DNA of 64,000 nucleotides from contig JAHLMK010000001.1 in the NCBI GenBank assembly GCA_019915135.1, forward strand, positions 806,001 to 870,000, read 5' to 3'. The stretch's first letter is position 1, and each line of letters opens with the position of its first letter. This DNA is from Strobilurus pachycystidiatus (Eukaryota; Basidiomycota; Agaricomycetes; Agaricales; Physalacriaceae). Positions 11,281 through 21,953 of the stretch are shown in pieces. The position numbers and the translations under genes were made by a program. A model generated the notes under the pieces. The model worked only from the letters and a program-made list of their open reading frames with translations, was not told the origin of the DNA and did not search any database.

Positions 11281-11450
11281 TTGCCGACGGGTTTGTGCCA
11301 GCCGTCCTGGCGCTCGATACCCTCTCACTTCTCGTCTTCTCATTGGCTCTCAAAATTCCCTTTTTCGGACAGATTCAAAATTTCGTCTCATTTGCCATAG
11401 TATTGTATCGAGCGCCAGCGACGGTTGGTTTAGGAGCCTGGCCTCGAGCA
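11281..11450 (-). mobile_element. MITE-like hairpin element, copy 2 (inverted)
   Basis: This is the reverse-complement counterpart of copy 1. Its core is 11302-11424, with termini CCGTCCTGGCGCTCGAT and ATCGAGCGCCAGCGACGG. The interior keeps ATTGGCTCTCAAAATT and TTTGCCATAGTA, which match copy 1 with small indels. The two copies bracket a 187 bp spacer, so the whole 10902-11450 block can fold into a long stem. Confidence 0.7.
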
Positions 11451-11749
11451 CGTTTTCAAAAGGGAGATTGTGTTAGTATTTGGACGCGTCGTAAGTAATT
11501 GGCGCGCATATACAAAGCTGTCCCAGAAAATCTGGATAGCACATAGGACATGGCTGGAAACGCGTACTGGACAACCAATCCGGCCAAGATACCACGGATG
11601 TCAAGCGTCTTCGCGCCGGATAGAGTGCGACTCTCTTGCCAGACGCGTCAGCGGAGCTCACAATACACACAACTACACACTCACCGTTGGAACATGTTGA
11701 CGGCACTGTTACTATGCCCGGCCCGCCTCCTTAGCGATGCCCCGACAAC

Positions 11750-12260
11750 GTGATCAACTCCACGACCGCATCCTGACCGCGTCCCGGAATACAGGAACCC
11801 AATTGTTCTCGGAGCCTTCACTTGAACAAAGAGTATGAGACGCTGCTAGTGAGAGCCAGGTCACTCACCTTGAATTGACTTTGGACGCCGGTAAAAATTT
11901 CGAGTCGCAAGTCGACTTATCCACTGGCATGCCTCATAGTCGCGGAAATCTCCACCTGAACCACTTCGTCAGGTACGAACGCGAAGTCTTCCCTGTAGCT
12001 GCCACAGAAAACGAAGACCGACCCCGGGCCTGGAGGAATAGTAAGGGCGCATACACTTGCGCATGAATGAACGTCAACCCACAGATGGAGGGTACCAGCG
12101 ATTACTGTTCATATGAAGGGCATCCGAATCCTCTGAATCGTATGCATTGCAGATGTCATCGTTACACGGATTGAAGAGACGAATGCCTCGAAAGCCATCG
12201 TGCCTAGACCGAGAAAGCTGGCGATGAACACCGTATGAAACGACGAACTGAGGCATGCCA
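11750..12260 (-). pseudogene. Glyoxal oxidase relic
   Basis: Read on the minus strand, 12215-12085 encodes DGFRGIRLFNPCNDD..C and SNRWYPPS. This matches the glyoxal oxidase at 26295-28628 (DGFQGIRLFNPCNDG..C, SNRWYPSS). Further down, nucleotide similarity continues through two equivalent intron positions: the GTGGGTTGACG...CTCCAG and GTGAGTGACC...AAG equivalents of introns at 26947 and 27170. Exon remnants DFRDYEA and SENNW also persist. In-frame stops and indels break the reading frame, and similarity ends near 11750. Preserved intron positions show that the copy arose by DNA-level duplication, not retroposition. Confidence 0.8.
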
Positions 12261-12569
12261 TAGTCACGAATCAAGGCTGAGAACGACTGTTTGAACGCGT
12301 TAGCGAGGTAGAGAGGAGGCAGTGGATGTGTCAGGTGGGAGCGGGCGGCAAGAAAAGGTGGGGGTCCGAGCAAGAGAGACCGAGCATCGTGAAGCGAGCA
12401 AAGAAGTGATCTATTAGTGCCTAATACCTCATCATAGTGTATCTGCTCTTGAGCGTCTAACAAACGCGATAGCATTCCACGGAGCCTTGTCTCCTTCAAC
12501 GTACGCACTGCACTGCAATTCAGAAGAGCTGATGGACATACAGTGTACGAGCCCAATGCCAAGCACACG

Positions 12570-13290
12570 ACCTGTGGCAAGAGACCGCAGAGCGTCAACG
12601 TCCGGTCCCCGCCGTCCGAGAAACGTGCATCCAGGTAGTTGAACTCGGTCAGATTGTCCTGGTCAGTAGTGATGTGGGGAATCTGGCCGGACAACGAGCC
12701 TCTAGACATTGGCTGTATCCCAGCATGGAAAAGTCGTGGAGGGGGCATGTTTGAACGCCTCCGGGAGGTCAATCTCCATATCCAGGCGACCTTCGATATG
12801 CAGGGGTCACAGATTGGAGATGTACAAGCGGGCCCCCTTCGTCCAGTTCCAAAGGGTTAACGTGGGTGTTCATTTGCGCAAGGTCGTTGTTTTGCATGTG
12901 GGATTCGACGGTCTGCCATACGCGTAACATGGTGTTCGTAGCTCTCCTCGTAAGTCTGACAGTCGCGGGGGAGAGGCCAATCTATGGGTATTTTGTCTAT
13001 CTTGATAGCAAATGGCAGCTTGCCACAGCGTTCGAGGAAGTACTGGCATACGCTGCGTCTGCGCCGACGTATATGTTGGTCCACAGTGCAGGGGTGGAGA
13101 GGGCGATATCCCGCCACTTTGAGCAAGCGGGATTGAGGGAGAGCGGGGTTTTGCACTCGTCCTGCTGGAAAGATGTGCGGCGGAAGGCAGGGAGTTGGCA
13201 TATGGGTGACGGAAGCGTGAGCTGGCGAGATGCGGCATACGAAATGACGGGTGATTTGAATGAGCGCCGTGTTCTATCAAATAGTGATGG
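12570..13290 (-). pseudogene. F-box/LRR-like relic with multiple frameshifts
   Basis: Successive minus-strand frames match the intact F-box protein at 15680-17323. They run from SPICQLP (the F-box start) through KTPLSLNPACSKWRDIALST and LERCGKLPFAIKID to TYEESYEHH, then LDMEIDLPEAFKH and GGDRTLTLCG. Each piece lies in the expected order but in a different frame, and stops intervene. Sequence after about 12570 no longer matches. The fragment then runs into the glyoxal-oxidase relic through about 300 bp of unidentified sequence, creating an accidental 233-codon open frame (12074-12772). Confidence 0.75.
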
Positions 13291-14865
13291 GGGTCACTTC
13301 AACGTAACACTTACCTACGTCGCGGCCCTCAACCAGCCCTCAACCTCTCTTCCCTGGTTTACTCGCGCAAACCGGTCGTTCGAGATTTCGCGCAGAACTC
13401 GACGTGGGAAGAGGTGTTCATATCTGGCTGCGAAGTAAGTTATCCTGCCAGCAAAAAAAAAAGAAGTACCGCGCTGGTGAAGCCCGCCATTGAAGGTGGC
13501 CGTGGCTCACGCAAGAATGGTTTACATGGAGGAGTGGGTTCAACTTCAAAAGTTCAAGAAGTGAAGTCGGTAGGGGCCGGCAAACGGTTTTTGGCCGGCA
13601 CGCGTCAGACTCAGAATGGTGAAGCTCTGCCAGTGCTTTGGCCGCCAACTTCCACCCGGACACTCAACGATCCTCTTTATCTTCTCCATTACCGAGCACG
13701 GCGGCAGTCTATGCGCCATCATGACAGGAGAGGGAGTGCTCGGACTACGAATCTGACCGGTGATCAGGCTACGGCGCTGCGGGCCGCCGTTATTCCGGCG
13801 ACAAGCAAAGAGCGCGTCTGGCGGGAGGGCGCACCGGCCAGCCAGATGGTGGTCCGTATCCCATATGCTGAATCCTTCCCATTTTGTGAGCTGAGGCGAA
13901 TTGTGGCGTACGTAGGCTCATCGACTCAAGAACCCACCCGATTCATCTTGGCTTTGTCAGGACGTCGCGGGCAGAGTCCACGATCTATCATCGAGTCAAT
14001 CTGATCTGTGCCCCGAGGCATAACCTGGCGGCGTGCAATGTCTCAACATATCTAAACTATCCATATTATTGCATGCAGCAAAGTCACGGTCCCCATCCGA
14101 AACACACTTGTCGATTCTTTGGAGCGATGAGGTAAGGTCCCCAACGCTTTGGACTACTACCGCGCATGCCAATGTCACCGATCTTCCACGATGGCCATGC
14201 AAGGACGTGGGCATAGAGTCGGACTCTTCGGAGGTCCGTTCTTTCATACTAAGTGTTTTCCATGACAGTACGGCTCTAGGCTACATGAGACAGCCCTACC
14301 CGGCCCACTCACTGTCAGCGCTCACGAACTGTATCATTCAGCCAGGTACAATGTCATTCGAAAAAGACAGCTAGAATGGCCGAAATCAAACCATATGCTC
14401 ATGCCAGAGTATGAGACTACTATGAGTTCCTGTTCAATTCCGGTCATTTCTCTAGATCTGACCGCCTTGGATAGCTCACTGGCACTCGACGGTGCAGCTG
14501 AATCGGAACGTCATTTGTCGAGATTCCAGCTCTGCTTCACTTGATTACATAGGTGATACAACTTCGCTTATTCTCACGCTCAACGATCGTCGATAACCCG
14601 AGCTTGAAACAGGATCACTCTTATTTGATGCGCCTGCAGGCCCCATACCTGTCTGACAAGTCATTCGACCTACATACCCGGCGGCGTCTATCTAAGCACT
14701 GACTAGTGACTGGCAGGCCATTGAAATCAAGAATGAGTACCTGTCGACATAGTACTGTTTCTTACAGTCAAAGGTTGCGCGCAAAGTGAAGGCTCCAGAA
14801 TGCATACGAGTATAAAGGCTGTCCTTGATACCCAAACTGTCTTCAGTCACGAATCCGTTCTCTCG
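13291..14865. other. Intergenic, no gene seen
   Basis: Long open frames here, such as 13414-14004, have no recognisable domains or sensible splice structure. An A-tract lies near 13451. The last 250 bp hold the upstream region of the first WSC gene, including GATGCGCCTGCAGGCC at 14627 and a CCAGAATG motif near 14794. Confidence 0.5.
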
Positions 14866-15545
14866 ATGTCTTTCTTCAACTTTATCTCTTTCGCCGCCCT
14901 CATCACAGCCTCTTTGGCGAGACCGCCTTGCGGTGCGCCCAGGGGTCATCCGATCTGCCTTCAGTACATCAACAAGTACTCCGCGAACGCATACTCATGG
15001 GGTTCCGTCGGGAAGACAGAATCGCCAGACGCCCTTTGCGGGCAGTTCGGTGAGTTCTGGGATAGTTCTCTGGGGTGGTAAGTCTCCCTCGTTCTTGCAA
15101 TTTGAAGTCTTACGTTGTCCGATTCTCTAGCAGCACCCCAACCTGGACCGCCACCTGTTGCGCCGACATCATTTCTGCCGTCAGTCTCGACTGCGACGGG
15201 CCAGAGACCGACCTGCCGCCCATTAGACTATATGAAGACATCGCGGTCGGGTGGGAGAAGAAGTTTGCCTGCGCGGTGGATGTGCCCAGCCGCGTTCTGG
15301 CGAACGTGATCACGTCGACAAATCCTGCGTATGCGAGGCCGGACATTTGTGTGGATCACTGCGCAAGTTTGGGCTACCGCTACGCTGGAGTGGAGTATGG
15401 GACTGAATGTCACTGTGGAACGGGTTATGCGGGAGGTGTGCCTCCTGCTTCAGCTGATCCCGCCGACTGCTCGATGCGATGTGCTGGTAATTACCTGCAG
15501 GCTTGTGGTGGGTCATGGAGGATTCAAATCTACTCGAATGTTTGA
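14866..15545 (+). CDS. Secreted WSC-domain protein, copy 1
   Basis: Two exons (14866-15077 and 15131-15545) are joined by a 53-nt intron that splits a Cys codon, giving about 208 aa. Residues 1-19 form a signal peptide. An N-terminal Cys-containing segment (PPCGAPRGHPICLQYI...ALCG...CC...LDCDG) precedes a C-terminal WSC domain of about 85 residues. The domain shows CVDHCASLGYRYAGVEYGTE, CHCGTGYAGG, CSMRCAGN and CGGSWRIQIY. WSC domains bind cell-wall polysaccharide and occur in fungal surface proteins and oxidases. Binding here is inferred from the fold. There is no GPI or transmembrane tail, so the protein is probably free or wall-associated. It is about 60% alike to the two downstream copies by eye and has the same intron position. 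Confidence 0.88.
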
Positions 15546-15679
15546 TGGATGAGAGCGTCATGAGGGACCAAGATTGTGAACGCATTGCTAGGTAGAATTG
15601 GGTAGGAGTAACAATTTTGCTACAAAATGGACATTAGCATGCAAGCGTATACTCGAATACTGAGTACTTGCAGCGTAAT

Positions 15680-17323
15680 TTACCAAACTGTCGCGTCAAG
15701 ACCTCTCTCTCTGAGTTCCCCTAAGAAGTCAACCACGGGTTGCTGGAGCTCTGCGCCTTCCCGTCGACCTAGCACGACAGACGAGAGTAATCCAGGTAGA
15801 TTACACTGCCCATGCCGGGAAGATATCATGGCCACAAGAGCGCCAATGTTCGGATGATGGTTCTTCCCCCACACCAGCTTCACGGATTGAAGCCTCAACA
15901 TTGCCCCCGTCATGTACAGCAACACTTCGTCAGTGAGGATGTCTGGTCCCTCCGCTGCTTCGATTATCTCGAGGCTTTCCAGATTGTCCATCTTTTTGAG
16001 CACCCTGACCAGTGTTACACCCATCTGACGGCGCACAGACATGCCAGGATGGAGGACGGGGCCATCAAAGGTCAGCCGAGGTTTGTACGATCCGTTCATC
16101 CGGAAAGCGAAGCGCCGAAGAGTGCATGTTGAGGCGGTCAGGAAGTCAGGTATGGCTGCCAATATATTCGACCAGCGATCATGACCACTAAGGTGCAAGT
16201 TCTCGCTCACCAGAGGGTCTGGCGAGACAAGAGTGAGTTCCTGAAGAGTGGGTATAATTGCCCGTGAAAGAACCTTCGTCGTTGTCTTGCACCAGGAATC
16301 GGGTTGGATGATGAGAGCTGTGATGCTCGACTGAAACATGGTCTCTGGGTAAAACGATATATCTCGACGCTCTCCACCAATGACGAGGGTCGTCGCTTTG
16401 CCATCGTCGCCGAGTTCTCGCAGATGGGCCGGATTGACGTGATTCGTGCAGAAATGGCGAAGTTGCTTCCAAGGCAGGACTGTGGCGTGCGAATCATCGT
16501 CGTGGCCGAAGATCGTGACACTGGAGAGCGACGAAACCGACTGCAAAGCAGTGGGTACTTCATTCATACGGAGCTTTTCTCTGAGCGAAAGAGTGAGCGA
16601 CTCCAGAACGGGGAGATTCTCCATGCGATCCCCAATAATGCCAAAATCCTGCCAGTTAGTCCGAAACTCTACCGCTTTCCATTGCTTGATAGAATCGTGG
16701 AGAGGCCACAGGACCTCCAAATACCCTTCAAAGGTTTCCGACAACGGTGTGTTCTCATCGGCGTCCTCCTCTTTGATGTTGGAATAGAGAGGCAGGTCAA
16801 TTTTGACAGAAAATGGAATGCCAGCGCATCGTGCAACATAATACTCGTAGATCTCGCCCGATGTTTTATTGAAATGGAGATGGGACCACAGTTGTGGTGT
16901 AGTCATAGCGATATCACGCCATAACGAGCATACGAGACTGATAGAGAGTGGGGTCTTGTATTTTTCGCGCTGGGAGGAATCGCAGGCGAACGAGAAGATG
17001 ATATGGAGGACTTCCGTAGGAAGCTGTCGAATCGGAGATTGGCGAAGATACGCCTCCGTTTGTGTGATATATCTTTCGACCCGAGTCTGTTGGTCTTTCA
17101 GCGCGTTGAGCATTGTCTCGACGCGTCGAATTTCGGCGGAGAGAGAAGCAAGTGCAGCTCGAGGACCGTCCAGCGTCGCCTCAATGACCAGCGTGTCACT
17201 ATCTGCAGGAATATCGAAGCCCTTGGCGGAAGAATTGCGGAAGGGTGGCTTGTATGGCGTCAATGCAATGGAAGAGCGACACTTTGGGCAAAGTTCGACT
17301 GTGGATGGATGCTGAGAAGACAT
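15680..17323 (-). CDS. F-box/LRR-like protein (intact copy)
   Basis: A single exon encodes 547 aa from the ATG at 17323. The N-terminus has CPKCRSS. A coiled coil (about residues 55-90, LASLSAEIRRVETMLNALK) is followed by an F-box-like motif (QSPIRQLPTEVLHIIFSFAC) and CSLWRDIAMTTPQLWSHL. The remainder is an irregular leucine-rich region (LPVLESLTLSLR, LQELTLVSPDPL, LESLEIIEAAEGP, LQSVKLVWGK) ending in DATVW. This is the architecture of the very large agaric F-box families that act as SCF ubiquitin-ligase substrate receptors; the target is unknown. It is the reference copy for the truncated locus at 7780 and the relic at 12570. Its 3' end faces the first WSC gene only 134 bp away. Confidence 0.85.
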   Translation of the reverse strand: MSSQHPSTVELCPKCRSSIALTPYKPPFRNSSAKGFDIPADSDTLVIEATLDGPRAALASLSAEIRRVETMLNALKDQQTRVERYITQTEAYLRQSPIRQLPTEVLHIIFSFACDSSQREKYKTPLSISLVCSLWRDIAMTTPQLWSHLHFNKTSGEIYEYYVARCAGIPFSVKIDLPLYSNIKEEDADENTPLSETFEGYLEVLWPLHDSIKQWKAVEFRTNWQDFGIIGDRMENLPVLESLTLSLREKLRMNEVPTALQSVSSLSSVTIFGHDDDSHATVLPWKQLRHFCTNHVNPAHLRELGDDGKATTLVIGGERRDISFYPETMFQSSITALIIQPDSWCKTTTKVLSRAIIPTLQELTLVSPDPLVSENLHLSGHDRWSNILAAIPDFLTASTCTLRRFAFRMNGSYKPRLTFDGPVLHPGMSVRRQMGVTLVRVLKKMDNLESLEIIEAAEGPDILTDEVLLYMTGAMLRLQSVKLVWGKNHHPNIGALVAMISSRHGQCNLPGLLSSVVLGRREGAELQQPVVDFLGELRERGLDATVW

Positions 17324-18871
17324 TGAGGCTAGAGCCTGATAGGAAGTCAGTTTGAATACACTTGTTTTTGGATCCCACAGACATACAGGAGGGGCGATTC
17401 ACAACATAAGATGGACGCTGTGGGACAAGTCGGCGTTCAAGTTGCGTTTGTGCGGTAAGCAGTTGCTCCACGTGGAATGTGCCGCCGGCAGAAGCCACCG
17501 CCCCTTGCCGAACTCCTCTACCCTCCCCTGCTCAGCTCAAGCGTTCAGCTTTACGTTCATGCTCCTCCTCTGAGGCGCCTGTTGTTTCGGTTAGCTCGAG
17601 ACCATCTCGCACGATTGATGGCTTCCAGCTCGTCAAGGGGCCTGACCTCTCAACACGTTGCACATATACAGTAGATCCAGATTCCAGAACGTCAAGAGTC
17701 AAGACAGCAGGAATGTCAAAAGTCTGCCGAGCCCACCAAGAATAGATTTTCTACAGACCATCAATGTAGGCTCAGATTACCTCTCCGAGTTATATATCTA
17801 CCTAACTTCATCTTGACGCGTCTGCAGGCCTCGAAGAACATGGCGCCCTCCACCGTCTTCCAGGCCGATTCACCAGCTAGAACATAATGTGAGCCATAAT
17901 GCTCACGGATTCGACGTGTATGAAGCCTGCATCAGTCCCCTCACCTCCTTAAATACATCAAATGTCTCGAGGTATAAGTCACGCTGGCTCCAAGTCCAAA
18001 TTATCACTAGAAAGTCATGGCAAAAGCATGCCGGGACGAAGTTCATCGTTGCAATCGTCGAAGATTGCTAACGGAGAGTGTCAGTTCAGGGTTCAAATGG
18101 ATGTTTCAGCCGTAAAGTAATCACAAGTTCCGGATAGTGGTCTTGACACTTGTGGTAACTGAGATAGTGCACGTTGAGGTTCACTAGTTCACTGTCAGTG
18201 TACATCTGCTGTACATTCTTGAACATCGAACCTGGGTCCCGAGTTGTTCGGCAGGCAGGTGCCGACGCCGACGGCAAGGCGACTTGTTTGTTTTGCCGCC
18301 CAAGGCACTTCAAACTCTTTCAAACTGTCCCTTCCATGATCCATCCATCCATCCTCCCTTCACTGTCCTTCTTTGAATAACAGGTTTGAGGCTGTCTTCT
18401 ATGGTAAAACTCTTGGAACAATCTCGACTCCAAGCTGAGGCCTCCAACTTGTTCCTGCTTCCAGGAACTCCCGAGGGCCGATCCTGACTCAACTATCACT
18501 AACTTATCAGCTTTCGATACGCGATTCTGGGCCGCACAATGAATCTAGACGTGTAATAGGACAGCCCGAGTCAGGTACATATATAAGGAACGAACAGCCC
18601 GACTTCGACAAGCGACTCAGCCATTTGCCGACATGACATTGAATGTGAGCTTAAAATACATTTAGCGATCACAGCTCGCATTAACGCGCCTGCAGGCTTT
18701 TTTTGTTCGATAGCATCCCGGCATGGCAGCGTTTAACGTCCGCCCTGCGTCCTCCAGACTCGTTCGACGGCTAGAATGTACGATGGTCGCGGATCCGACG
18801 CACATATAATGAGCCTCTCTTGATCTCATGGGCCTCAGACACTCTCGGGTATTCCATTCGAGGTCCATATC
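17324..18871. other. Intergenic with orphan WSC-type promoter module
   Basis: About 1.5 kb holds no supported coding gene. At 17815-17836 GACGCGTCTGCAGGCCTCG, and at 17873 CCAGCTAGAACATAATG, recapitulate the motif pair found before the WSC genes. No WSC coding sequence follows, so this is probably the remains of a lost or moved copy. Short open frames near 17889-18380 are not credible genes. Confidence 0.5.
18683..18780 (+). promoter_or_regulatory. Conserved WSC upstream module
   Basis: AACGCGCCTGCAGGCT at 18683 and CGACGGCTAGAATGTA at 18765 lie about 190 and 100 bp before the second WSC start. Related elements are GATGCGCCTGCAGGCC at 14627 and CCAGAATG at 14794 (copy 1), and TCGAAGGCTAGAATGGA at 20384 (copy 3). 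A TATA-like CACATATAATGAG follows at about 18801. The function is inferred from recurrence only. Confidence 0.5.
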
Positions 18872-19568
18872 ATGGCTTTCCTGCCCTACTTTCTTATTGC
18901 CGGGCTCATGGCTGGTTGTCTGGCTGCACCACCGTGCACGTCAGCTAGGCCTCAACCAATATGCCTCCAATATCTCACACCGTACTCCGCCAACGCATAC
19001 TTCTGGCACCTTGTGACAGGCCTGACCGAATCCCCAGATGCACTCTGTGGGGATAATACCGAATTTTACAACAGTCAATTGGGCTGGTGAGTCCATCCAA
19101 CTGTCGTTCTCGTCTCGAACAAGTACCTGATGTGATATCGTCTTTTGTAGCAGCTCTCCCGCCACCTGGACTGCTACTTGCTGCGCCACCATTGTGGATG
19201 GCATCGGTCTTGACTGCGACGGTCCAGAGACGGCGCTTCCACCGCTTTGGACGACAGATGTCATTGCGAGCGGTTGGCGCAAGACCTTCCCATGCGCAGT
19301 GGATGTGCCGAGTCGGGTATTGGCGAACGTGATAACGTCGACGGATCCTTCGCATGGGAGACCGTACTACTGTACGACCTATTGTCAGAGCCTAGGATAT
19401 CATTATGCGGGCGTTGAATACGGGACGGAGTGCCACTGTGGTACTGGGTATGCAGGCGGGGTGCTACCGACGGCGGCAGATCCTTCGGAGTGCAATATGC
19501 GCTGCGTAGCCAACTTTTATGAGTCTTGTGGCGGTTCTTGGAGGATTCAGATATACTCGAATGCTTGA
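18872..19568 (+). CDS. Secreted WSC-domain protein, copy 2
   Basis: Exons 18872-19086 and 19151-19568 encode about 210 aa. The signal peptide is MAFLPYFLIAGLMAGCLA. The N-terminal Cys segment keeps PPCTSARPQPICLQYL, DALCGD and ATCCATIVDG..LDCDGPET. The WSC domain shows CTTYCQSLGYHYAGVEYGTE, CHCGTGYAGG, CNMRCVAN and CGGSWRIQIYSNA. The intron sits at the same phase-2 position before the CSS motif as in the other two copies. The second exon is nearly identical to that of copy 3, so this pair is the youngest duplication or has been homogenised by gene conversion. Role: probable secreted carbohydrate-binding protein. Confidence 0.9.
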
Positions 19569-20507
19569 ATGGGAGGGTGAAGACGGAACAAGTCTGTCTG
19601 CGTCCTGTAACATATAGCATGTATTCGTTGTATACTCGTTCGAATATTCTGCGCCCATGACATGTCGTTCAGGTCGATCATGCTCATTCTTGCGTGTTTA
19701 CACACGCGTGAACAAATATGTACTTGTTCGGTTGATCTGAGAGCTCACTTATTCTCCCAAGACGTCGAACTTGTAGTTGAGTATGTCCTTGGATGGTTAA
19801 GCGCCTGCTGCAGCCGGATGGGCTGCTTGCTCGATGCGATGTTTCGTAGGTTCTCGCCGTTCGGTCACCGTCCAGGCACCTCGTGCAACTTCACATCATC
19901 ATCTTCAGCTGCTGACCTTTTTTAATATCATTTTCCGCTGTCTCTCTGTTTCTCTCTCTTTGAACGCGCACATGAGGCTGTGCGATCGTAACATTGAACG
20001 TGCGCACCATGCCCCTACAAAAGTAGTACCTTGCTTGATCCTGATCGGCTATCAGCTTTCTTACTACTTCAAGACTGAACAACACACCTTTGTAGCCCAT
20101 AGTACGTTGACTCTTGACTCTTGAGATTCATATCATGATGGTCTTCAGGTACGCACATAAGGTACGGACAGCTGGAATGTCGAAAACGTTGACTAGCAAC
20201 GGGCCTTGGCCCTTAATGGAGACTCGGAAGGTCAGTACTTACCGACATGGCATAGAACAGAGCCTTCAAATGAACTTGTCCCAACTTACGAATAGTCCCG
20301 ACCTATATTATCGCGGCCCGCAGGACTGAGTAATGACCATTTTGACGTGGCGGCGTTCATTATCCAAAGTCCCGCAAGCTTCCTCGAAGGCTAGAATGGA
20401 TCTCAACCGCCGGTGGTCACGGATTATACGGGCATAAAGCCAATGTCTCCGCGCGTCCTCAGCCCCCAGCCTCAGCACTCTCTCTACTCGAGTATCAAGG
20501 TTCGAAT
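19569..20507. other. Intergenic between WSC copies 2 and 3
   Basis: No gene was found. The interval includes the copy-3 upstream motif (TCGAAGGCTAGAATGGA at 20384). A short segment near 20163 (GACAGCTGGAATGTCGAAAA) resembles 17698-17717 upstream of copy 2, a further sign that the duplicated unit includes flanking DNA. Confidence 0.5.
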
Positions 20508-21200
20508 ATGGCCTTCCTATACTATTGCTTCCTCATCGCTGGGCTCATTGCTGGCTGCTTGGCCGCGCCACCGTGTACCACGGCAAGGCCTCTGGCAATA
20601 TGCCTCCAATATCTCAACCCATTTTCCGACAACGCGTACTTCTGGAACCTAGTATCAGGCCAGACCGAGCCCCCGAATGCGCTTTGCGGGGATGGCGTCG
20701 AATTCTGGGACGGTCCTTCGGGAGGCTGGTTGGTCGTTTCGCTCTCGACCAGAACTCTGATCTGATGAGTCGAATTTTACAGCAGCTCTCCTGAGAGTTG
20801 GTTTGCGACATGCTGCGCCGCCATCGACAGCGGCGTCGCCCTGGATTGTGACGGTCCCGAGACGGCGCTACCGCCGCTTTGGACCACGGATGTCATTGCG
20901 ACCGGTTGGCGCAAGACGTTCCCGTGCGCAGTGGACGTGCCGAGTCGCGTACTGTCGAACGTGATAACGTCGACGGATCCTTCGCATGGGAGACCGTACT
21001 ACTGCACGACCTATTGCCAGAGCCTAGGATATCATTACGCTGGCGTGGAGTACGGGACGGAGTGCCACTGTGGTACTGGGTATGCAGGCGGGGTGCTACC
21101 AACGGCGGCAGATCCTTCGGAGTGCGATATGCGCTGTATAGCCAACTATAGGGAGTCTTGTGGTGGTTCGTGGAGGATCCAGATTTACTCAAATGTTTGA
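20508..21200 (+). CDS. Secreted WSC-domain protein, copy 3
   Basis: Exons 20508-20728 and 20783-21200 encode about 212 aa. The signal peptide is MAFLYYCFLIAGLIAGCLA. The intron starts GTTGGT rather than the usual GTAAGT/GTGAGT but ends TTTTACAG and restores CSSPESWFATCCAAI. The WSC part reads CTTYCQSLGYHYAGVEYGTE, CHCGTGYAGG, CDMRCIAN, CGGSWRIQIYSNV. It differs from copy 2 mainly in the N-terminal half, including an extra two residues (GPSGGW). It closes the tandem array; no fourth copy is seen downstream. Confidence 0.9.
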
Positions 21201-21953
21201 ACCCGTCAAGGAATCATGATACGGCCAAATGAATAAATCCACAAACTAATATCAATGACAACTCATGCGCCTGGCATAGTAGACGCAACCTAAACTATCA
21301 TAATGCTTTCAATTGCTCTAGGCGAATTGAGCAGAGTCATGCCCGGACTTACCGAGGATGCACATCCATGCATCTGCTTTGTCCGAGTTGCAGGACCTAA
21401 TAGCCGACATCAGACAGGTAGCAAGAAAAGCTGTTTGATCATCGAGACCAAGCCACCGCCTCTACTAGGTTGAGATCGGCATAGTCTGAGTGGCAACTTA
21501 ACCTCACGCCTCCATCGCTTCTACGTTTCCGCTCCAGATCATCCTAGGTAAATTATAAGATTGGAGATGCATGTAATACATATATACGATTACCAATTGT
21601 ATAGCAAGTACATAGCGGAAGGTCCACGTCCATTCACCGGTACCGTCCGTGCACAAAAAGTATATAGTATAAAAGTGTGACTTGCAACCAAGAATAAGAA
21701 GCTAATCCGGATAACATGGGGGTTAAAGGACGGGAAAACGATAATTTCGAAGCTAGATAAGCATGGATATTAACCGCAAAAAGAGAGCGGAAAGAGAAGG
21801 GAGAAGTGGGTGGTGGTACATCGGCAAGAAAGGGAACGAGAGAAAGGGAACGAGGAAGGATGTCGAATGTACAGAATACAACGGAGGGCCCAACACGCAG
21901 ACGGCGCGTATAGTGAGATTTGGGGCTTAGCCTTTTCCTTCAGACGCGGCGCG
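21201..21953. other. Intergenic, no gene seen
   Basis: This holds 3' flanks of the WSC copy-3 gene and the convergent YTH-domain gene. AT-rich stretches lie around 21570-21680. Confidence 0.5.

Noticed and set aside
13414..14004. 196-codon plus-strand open frame
   Set aside because: There is no signal peptide, domain or splice context, and composition is like flanking non-coding DNA. It lies next to decayed gene relics.
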